Assembly (NCBI GenBank): GCA_000697055.1
Contig: JNDT01002025.1
Span: forward strand, 1-64,000
DNA: 64,000 bases
Origin: Saksenaea vasiformis B4078
Lineage: Eukaryota; Mucoromycota; Mucoromycetes; Mucorales; Saksenaeaceae
Reading direction: 5' to 3'
Part shown: piece after piece, positions 58,029 through 64,000 of the stretch
Numbering within the stretch: the stretch's first letter is position 1
How the letters are laid out: every line of letters starts with the position of its first letter
Program-made: the position numbers and the translations under genes
The notes under the pieces: model-generated
What the model was told of the DNA's origin: nothing
Databases searched by the model: none
The model's input: only the letters and a program-made list of their open reading frames with translations

Positions 58029-60320
58029 TCAGTTGGTATGATCCAGAACAAGAGAAATCCCAAAAGCCGTTCCAAGGGAAAGGCGAGGCAATCTTGGCGG
58101 ACTGGAAGGTTTTTGGTGTTGAATGTTTACAATGGGTTGTTTAGTGGGGTATCCGTGTAGTTTACATGTGGGTGAGGAAACTTTGTTTTCTGCAATGGGC
58201 AGCAAAGGATCAATGTTTTCATCGTCACTGTCGTCTGCATAATAAACCGTGTGTCGTCGGCCCTCTGTTGGTAGTGGTGGTAATGCTGCTTTGCTATAAT
58301 GATGCTTAATCGCCGCTTCATTTTCGTTTTGCGTCTTGTTTGCTGGTTGGAACACTGTCACCTCTGGGTCAATAATAGAGGATTCACGAGCAGTTGCCAA
58401 CGCGAAGCGGGAGGAGGGTATGATTTGTTGTTGCAGGGTATACTGGGTACGAGGTGAGAATAGAGCAGATGATGGGATAGGAGAGAAAAGACTGCTACTG
58501 GGTGAAGGAATAAATGATTCTTCAATCAATGCAACTGGGATGGATTCTTGAGAACGTAATGGAATGGTTGCCGGAAGACCGGGGGCGTTGCTAAATACAG
58601 GAGAGGGTGGCCGCGAGTGGAGATGATGACTTCTGTAAGAAGAGGAACCCGTTGCAGACGAACTGAGACTGGGTGCTGCTTGACTGGATGCTGATGTGTC
58701 GGAACTGACAGAAGCGTGATCACTGTCACTATCAATGGCATGAAACCACGGGTCGGTTAACGAGCCACCGGCTGAAATGCAGAATTCATCTACAGAAACA
58801 AGCCGTTGGTGTTGTTGACAAGGACGTGTCCTTAAAGGTGGAGAAAGCGATGACGAAGGCGCAGGCACAGGCACAGGCACAGGCATAGGGACGGGTTTGG
58901 CCGTCGGCTTCCTTTTTCCATTGGCAAGCTCAATATCAATGGGCCGCAGTACCGGTTTCTGGCGAATTTCCCGCCGAAAGGTTGGCGTGACCGATCGGGG
59001 AGGAAGAGAAGGACCTTCATCCAGTCTGTGTAACTCTTGTGCTGAGATGCAGCGCTTCAATGGCTTGACTTCGCATGTCAGGTGGAAACTCGACCGAGTA
59101 ACCTCGAGAAGGGCTGACCTTTGATCGACCCATTCTGGTTGTAATTCAGAATTTTCCTCGTGCTCGTCTTGGTCTCGAGGAAACGTGTCCGGCGATGGTG
59201 GCCGTGGTAGTTGTTGCTTGGTTGTTCTGTCTACCGTGACCGACAGCGGTTCACAACTGTTCACCGTTTCGAAAGGGTATTTTGGGCACGCTGGATCCTC
59301 CAACACTTGTTTGGCGGATACGCTGGACGGTCCGATTGAAGAAACAACGGTGGGGAGTTTGGCGCGAATGTCCTCAAACTTTTGTCCAAATTGGAAAACG
59401 ATCTCGATCTGGTGATAAATCGATACCAGGGGTGATTCGATCGCCGACGAGGAGTTCTGATCCATGCGGTGGTGTAGTACAAGAGGTTCTTGCCATGGTG
59501 ACAAACCGTCAACGTCGTGCAGCAGTGCTGGGGTCAATCGTCTTACATATTTCGCATATTTCACCTTTGAATTTCGTTTTCCACAACCCTCTAGGTCGAC
59601 CTCGGCTTTGCTAACAGACTGACATCTATCGAGCACGTCAGTCTTTTTCCAAGAAAGAGGTTCTTCTATTTACCTGTACAGTTCAATCTGGAGGAGCTGC
59701 GTGCGAATGCACCGTACGCGTCTTTGATTAGCAAAACACAGGTATTTGATCGCCATTGGAATCGCACCCTGTTCAAAACAAATGACGCGTGGGGCCTCGA
59801 TTTCAAAATGAAATTTACCCGCCAACGTATTCTGATAGGTCTTGGTTTCCACCAACGGCGCCAGTTCTTTACATAAGAGGAGGTGGCGTCTTACGAGAAT
59901 GGGGTATTCTGCCGTCACTGATTTGTGCAGACTGTAGGCGACGGCGATCTCGACTTTGTAATGGACACTAGCTCGTTTAAGTTCGAGTGTGCGAGGATAA
60001 ATATTTGGGACCTCGAGTTCCCAGGAAAACTTGTGATCGCCGGCAGGTAAAGTGGTGCTTTTGCTGATCAAATGTACTTTCAGTTTTGGTAATAAAGGTG
60101 TATGAAGATCAACATTATCAAGACAGACACGACTGCAGCCTTTAAATTTGACGACAATGTGGCGAACTTTGACGGGTTTACTAAGTGACAAACGTGCTTC
60201 TCCTTCCAATACACGACTGCAAAATGAATTGGTCGTGCATGCTGATTTTGGAGGACCAGCAAAGTCAAGCGATCCATGTAATGGTTCTATTTGAATAGAC
60301 TGGAATCCGTCTTTTGACAT
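58029..60320 (-). CDS. Arrestin-domain protein with long Ser/Pro-rich tail
   Basis: Minus-strand exons 60320-59674 and 59625-58029 give 747 aa. The arrestin N-domain covers about 10-150 (GEARLSLSKPVKVRHIVVKF, HKFSWELEVPN) and the C-domain about 155-260 (KFHFEIEAPRVICFEQGAIP, then spliced into KYAKYVRRL). The remaining ~440 residues are disordered, Ser/Pro-rich, with MPVPVPVPAP and many SPxP and phosphorylatable Ser runs. The 48-nt intron has a CTGAC branch site. Likely an alpha-arrestin adaptor for transporter ubiquitination; different from the 6.5-kb arrestin in length and tail. Phase fixed the acceptor at CGATAG (59626-59628). Confidence 0.82.
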
Positions 60321-60875
60321 TAAAAAGTATAAAGGAAGAAGAAAAAAGACAGAGATAAAAGGAAAGAGGATGGTTGTAATTAGATTTAAATTTATCGCTT
60401 TCTTTGTTACCTATAGCAATCAGCGAAAATGCTGTATGGTCGCACCACGTAACATTACATTTCACCCATTGTTTCTAATTTGAGCGTGGCCTCTTACCGT
60501 CTTCTGTACATCTTTGGTCTGCCCATCGCTCTTTCCAGATTTAAGCTCAAACACCGCTGCAGCAAAACAAAAAATAGCATTGACAAGAGGGACCCGGCTG
60601 GACGGTATTCTGTTGACTTCAACAACCTTAACACAATACTATCGGCTGGATCGGCGAATTGGTGCCACCAGTAAAAAACTTTACTAAACCCTTTGCACGT
60701 GCAACATAGCAATATTTTCAAAGACTGGTGTACACACGCTCAAAGAAGTACAGTTACACCATACAGGTGGAAAAAAAAGGAATATCTATTTCCTCACAAC
60801 TCTCTAACTTATAAGCTTTTGGTACCACATGATCCGCACATTAATTTATTTTATTATCAACGCGAAAAAGTAAAA

Positions 60876-60986
60876 ATGGATGCTTCTTTTGGATTTCAAG
60901 TCCGGAGGAAGGACAGATCGAAGAAGTCCGCCAAAGTGTCCGACAGCGTTAAGCCTACAAAGTCCGCTCTACATTCAGGGAAATAG
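60876..60986 (+). CDS. Possible 36-aa basic small ORF
   Basis: ATG in a good context (AAAAATGG) opens a 36-codon frame, MDASFGFQVRRKDRSKKSAK onward, rich in Lys/Ser, ending at TAG. Too short for confidence. It may be a chance frame or the first exon of something unseen. Confidence 0.15.
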   Translation: MDASFGFQVRRKDRSKKSAKVSDSVKPTKSALHSGK

Positions 60987-61189
60987 GGGAAAGTTAAGGG
61001 TCGTATCGCATTCTAATTCAGTTCCATTCATGCATACCATCAACGTTGCATAAAGAGAAAGTAAATGAAGGAGATTACCAATTCGCGTAACCCATTTTAT
61101 GATTTTCTCGTTCTATCACATTAATAGATCTCCGCGGGGAACCAGGTCTCTGGCACAAAGGACATGAGCTGGCGGTGGTGAAAAAGAAT

Positions 61190-61393
61190 TTAAGCGGATG
61201 AATGATCAGCAGTAACTTTAATGACAGCTAACAATCCAGAAAAAGAAGATTGTTCACCGTTGAAAACCATTGCGTCAGTGGGTGAAAGATGATTACTGTT
61301 TTTAGGTTCCATCTCGGTTAAGCGTGCCGCAACCTCCGATGGCCCCATCATAATGGGTCCAACGGGTTCATAATCAGACCATTGTGTAAAAAA
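61190..61393 (-). pseudogene. Possible orphan terminal exon
   Basis: After an AAAAAG acceptor-like site, a 60-plus codon stretch reads FFTQWSDYEPVGPIMMGPSE and continues protein-like to a TAA at 61190. A GTATGG donor-like site lies upstream at about 61455, but no clear preceding exon was found. Possibly the 3' end of a decayed gene. Confidence 0.25.
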
Positions 61394-63026
61394 CTTTTTT
61401 GAAGACCAGGAATAAACAAAAAGAAAAGGGAAATCGCCATGGAATCAACCATACCTGCGAATTGATTACCGTGGGAACTTAACCCCCTTTCTTAGGCTAC
61501 ATCGCGATAATGCCCAAAAACTAAAATTCCTCAATCGCCGTGGAAGGCAAAGAATAGATGCAGAGTTGACTAACATTCTAATCAATGGTGGATGTGACAC
61601 AGAGACTTCCGTGATAGCACGACAAGAAGGCCAGCACTTCGGGATGCTACTTTTGAATAATAAACGTGACGCGATGACACCTATCTCCAAGACCACCTGC
61701 ATCACAGGAAGCAAAATTACGCCAACTGATTTTTCATTGTTACGCATTCCTACTGTCAACCTCACTACCAATCACACTGTAGCAAATGGAATAAGCCACC
61801 TACGGGCCACAGAGACGCCCAATTTAGGCGTAATCAACATGGCTCGAGACCCGTTGCTTCGCTGATCCTTGCAGACGTTCGATGATGGAAGGAACCGAAG
61901 GATAGCGCGCGGCGGACGTTAATCAACGTCGACGAATATTGCGGCTGACAAATTTGTTCAAACTGTGATCAATGCCAATTGGAAAACATGGATATGAAGG
62001 AAAATCAAATAGTTGCGTAATGTTCTAAAATGTAGTAGTTGCGGAACATTATGGCATCAAGAAACAAGCATTCCATGCAAGTTCATTGTCGCAGACCCTT
62101 TCTGGTGAATAACCGTCCGCATTTGGAAGGTACTTAACGCCACTAAAACAACAACGACAATGACAACGCATGATCCGTGCTTGAAGACGCGTAGACGTTT
62201 ATAAAGAAGTTTTTGCTGGGATCTTGATAGTTTCCTTTCTCGTCATCCTTTGCTTTCGCCATGTATGCTTCTCTGTACTTTTCTCAAATTCACCACGAAG
62301 ATATCTGGGGATTGCTTCTTGTAACAACAGGTGATGAAATCTAATAACGTCAGAATCCATCTATAAACATCCACTTCGAGAGCTGGTTTAAAATGCGTGA
62401 TTACAAATCATTAACCTCCTGTGGATTTTTTTTTTTTGTAAGGGCGCTATGCGCCGTTTATTCAGTCACGTGTTCTAAGAAGGGACGTGCCGATCAAAGT
62501 CAAAGGAAAGTACAAAACATTATGGTCTCAGTGAAGGGGAGGGGAACCTCCTGTGGATACTGAGCAAGTATAGACCACAATGGACGGAATAATATTTTAC
62601 CATACATTTTTGTTGTCCGTCCAATGTCTGCCTCCATTATTCAAGCACAGACAACATTCAACCTATCAAGTTTCGTTTACTATGTTTCGTTACGATAGTG
62701 CATTTGAAAAGTGTCTGTTTATTTTCCCGCACTGCCCCACAAGGGCGCTTTGATCTACTGTGGTACGAAAAATACCCAATGATCAAAAGAATTGAAAGCT
62801 GAGTAAGCGGGGCACAGCGGGACGGAAAACCCGGATTGAATAGGATTTCCCCGCAGTTTGCTGACAAGTCCTCAAACATGAGAAAGTTATTCGTCTGTTG
62901 CGTAAAGTCACAAGATCAGAAAGAAACGTTATGCAAACACCATCGTACTTGTGACGTTCCGACTTACTAATCGAGACTATAAAAGCGATCTTGCTTCAAC
63001 TTTTTTTGCCTTATACTCTTTGAATT

Positions 63027-64000
63027 ATGACTTCTTTCTTACCAAAAATCCCAAGGAACCCAGAGACCTTCGCAATATTACTTCCGGGAGTTACTTCCAA
63101 TTCCCATAAGGTGTGTGAAGAATTACTCACCAAGAACAACGAACAATTTCACATATTCTTCAATGATAAGAAATTTCACAAGTTTGTATTTATCATGAAT
63201 AACAAATCGTAAAACTTACGCTTTACTTGTAGCCATTTCCCACATCATCTTTTAGCAGCTTACTCGCTTGGGGCGAGTGATAGCCGTCTGAAGGAAATAT
63301 TTGACAGCCACAGTACAATCCAGCGCAAGTTTCCAGAACCTCTCTCAGTCCAGTTTGATCGTAAAAACTATACAGATTACCTCGGTAAAGCCGAAGCATA
63401 TGGGAACTTCCTTTCTATGTTTCAAAAGGAAATTCAGTCCCATGGACCTGTTGACACGATCCGTCGCTGGGTCTGGAGCGGTGACATGTTACCACGAACA
63501 GTTGGAGGCGCCTTCCATCCGCTTATTCACATCGGCTACGGATTAGAATTTGACCTTCCAGGTACAATTGCCGAGGGGCTAGCTATGGCCGCTTGCACAA
63601 CACCAAACCTTGTGCCGTTCTTTGATCCACTCCCTGCTCCTGCTGAGCATCTTTCACCCGTTGATAGCACATCATCAACTGGTGTCATTTCTCAATTAGC
63701 ATCACAAGTCACTAGCCAGCTCGGCTTAGGGACGGCAAAAAAAGCATCTGCACCATCAGGCGAAGCGTCAGCTGAGAATCCATTGCTGGCAATTGTTGAC
63801 CACATTCGAAAAGACAGTGAGTTTGACAACGTCGCCAAATACGAAGATGAGAACAAATTCCTTTCTGTCGTACAAAATCCAAGAGCGGTGGAAAAAATTC
63901 GAGAGTATGCCTCGCGATGGACGCTTCAAGGTATGGAAAAGAGAAGACGCGAGGGAGAGAAAAAGAACAGGCTAATGACAGGTGTTCAGAGGGTAGGGAA
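63027..64000 (+). CDS. Questin oxidase-like (DUF4243) protein, truncated by window end
   Basis: Exon 1 is 63027-63181 and exon 2 is 63233-63930, followed by a GT donor; the rest runs past the window edge (a possible exon 3 start near 63980). MTSFLPKIPRNPETFAILLP parallels the start of the 17.6-kb gene. HHLLAAYSLGA, FLSMFQKEI, IRRWVWSGDML and FHPLIHIGYGLEF match it almost block for block. Exon 1 is 155 nt and both introns have the same phases as the paralogue, so they arose by gene duplication. A loop of about 40 residues after SPVDSTSSTG is longer here. Same inferred oxidase role; substrate unknown. Confidence 0.88.

Larger units (their letters stand above)
60321..63026. other. Gene-poor interval with small-ORF remnants
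   Basis: No complete gene is recognised. Two candidate fragments are listed separately (60876-60986 plus, 61190-61393 minus). An AACCTCCTGTGGAT direct repeat occurs at about 62412 and 62544. An open frame pair at 61466-61865 overlaps on both strands and has no recognisable content. Confidence 0.45.

Noticed and set aside
61466..61865. Overlapping ~100-aa frames on both strands
   Set aside because: No recognisable motif in either and no splice context; frames of this length occur by chance in this window.

Overview
This is a eukaryotic, almost certainly fungal, window. Introns are short (mostly 45-80 nt) with GT..AG ends and TAAC or CTAAC-type branch sites. A Zn2Cys6 regulator, ERG28, a CYP61/ERG5 sterol desaturase, a Whi2-like protein and two questin-oxidase-like (DUF4243) genes all point to a fungus. 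The very short introns, AT-rich homopolymer-loaded spacers and polyglutamine tracts suggest an early-diverging lineage such as Mucoromycota/Mucorales. That placement is an inference, not a demonstration.

Layout. 2-14 kb is fairly gene-dense: a MIT-domain protein, an arrestin-like protein, ribosomal protein uS7 (RPS5), ERG28, COQ2, and a beta-trefoil protein with a long proline-rich tail. 16-36 kb is sparse: a DUF4243 oxidoreductase, an intronless Kelch-BTB protein, a small RING protein, a BED-finger (hAT-like) protein, ERG5 with an in-frame stop, and two unrecognised small genes, separated by kilobases of AT-rich sequence. 36-39 kb holds a mitochondrial pyrophosphatase (PPA2) and an SH3 (Nbp2-like) adaptor. 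43-60 kb holds a homeobox regulator, BUD13, UTP3/SAS10, an SSB-type Hsp70, a Zn2Cys6 regulator, a Whi2-like protein and a second arrestin-like protein. The window ends inside a second DUF4243 gene.

The genes do not form an operon-like pathway; most are single housekeeping loci on either strand. Functional themes are ergosterol synthesis (ERG28, ERG5), mitochondrial metabolism (COQ2, PPA2), ribosome and translation (RPS5, UTP3, SSB), splicing (BUD13), and signalling or trafficking adaptors (two arrestins, SH3, Kelch-BTB, MIT, Whi2-like). No rRNA, tRNA or CRISPR was found.

The most unusual observations are these. (1) A unit of about 650 bp with conserved splice-like signals exists as two diverged, oppositely oriented copies 34 kb apart (about 5.03-5.69 kb minus, 39.50-40.13 kb plus). 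The first copy abuts a degenerate tandem repeat of about 39 bp. (2) A TAA replaces the invariant glutamate codon of the ExxR motif in an otherwise cleanly spliced ERG5. (3) There are very small coding exons (5, 18 and 22 nt). (4) A long hairpin occurs at 35.46-35.52 kb, and part of one arm recurs 1.7 kb away.
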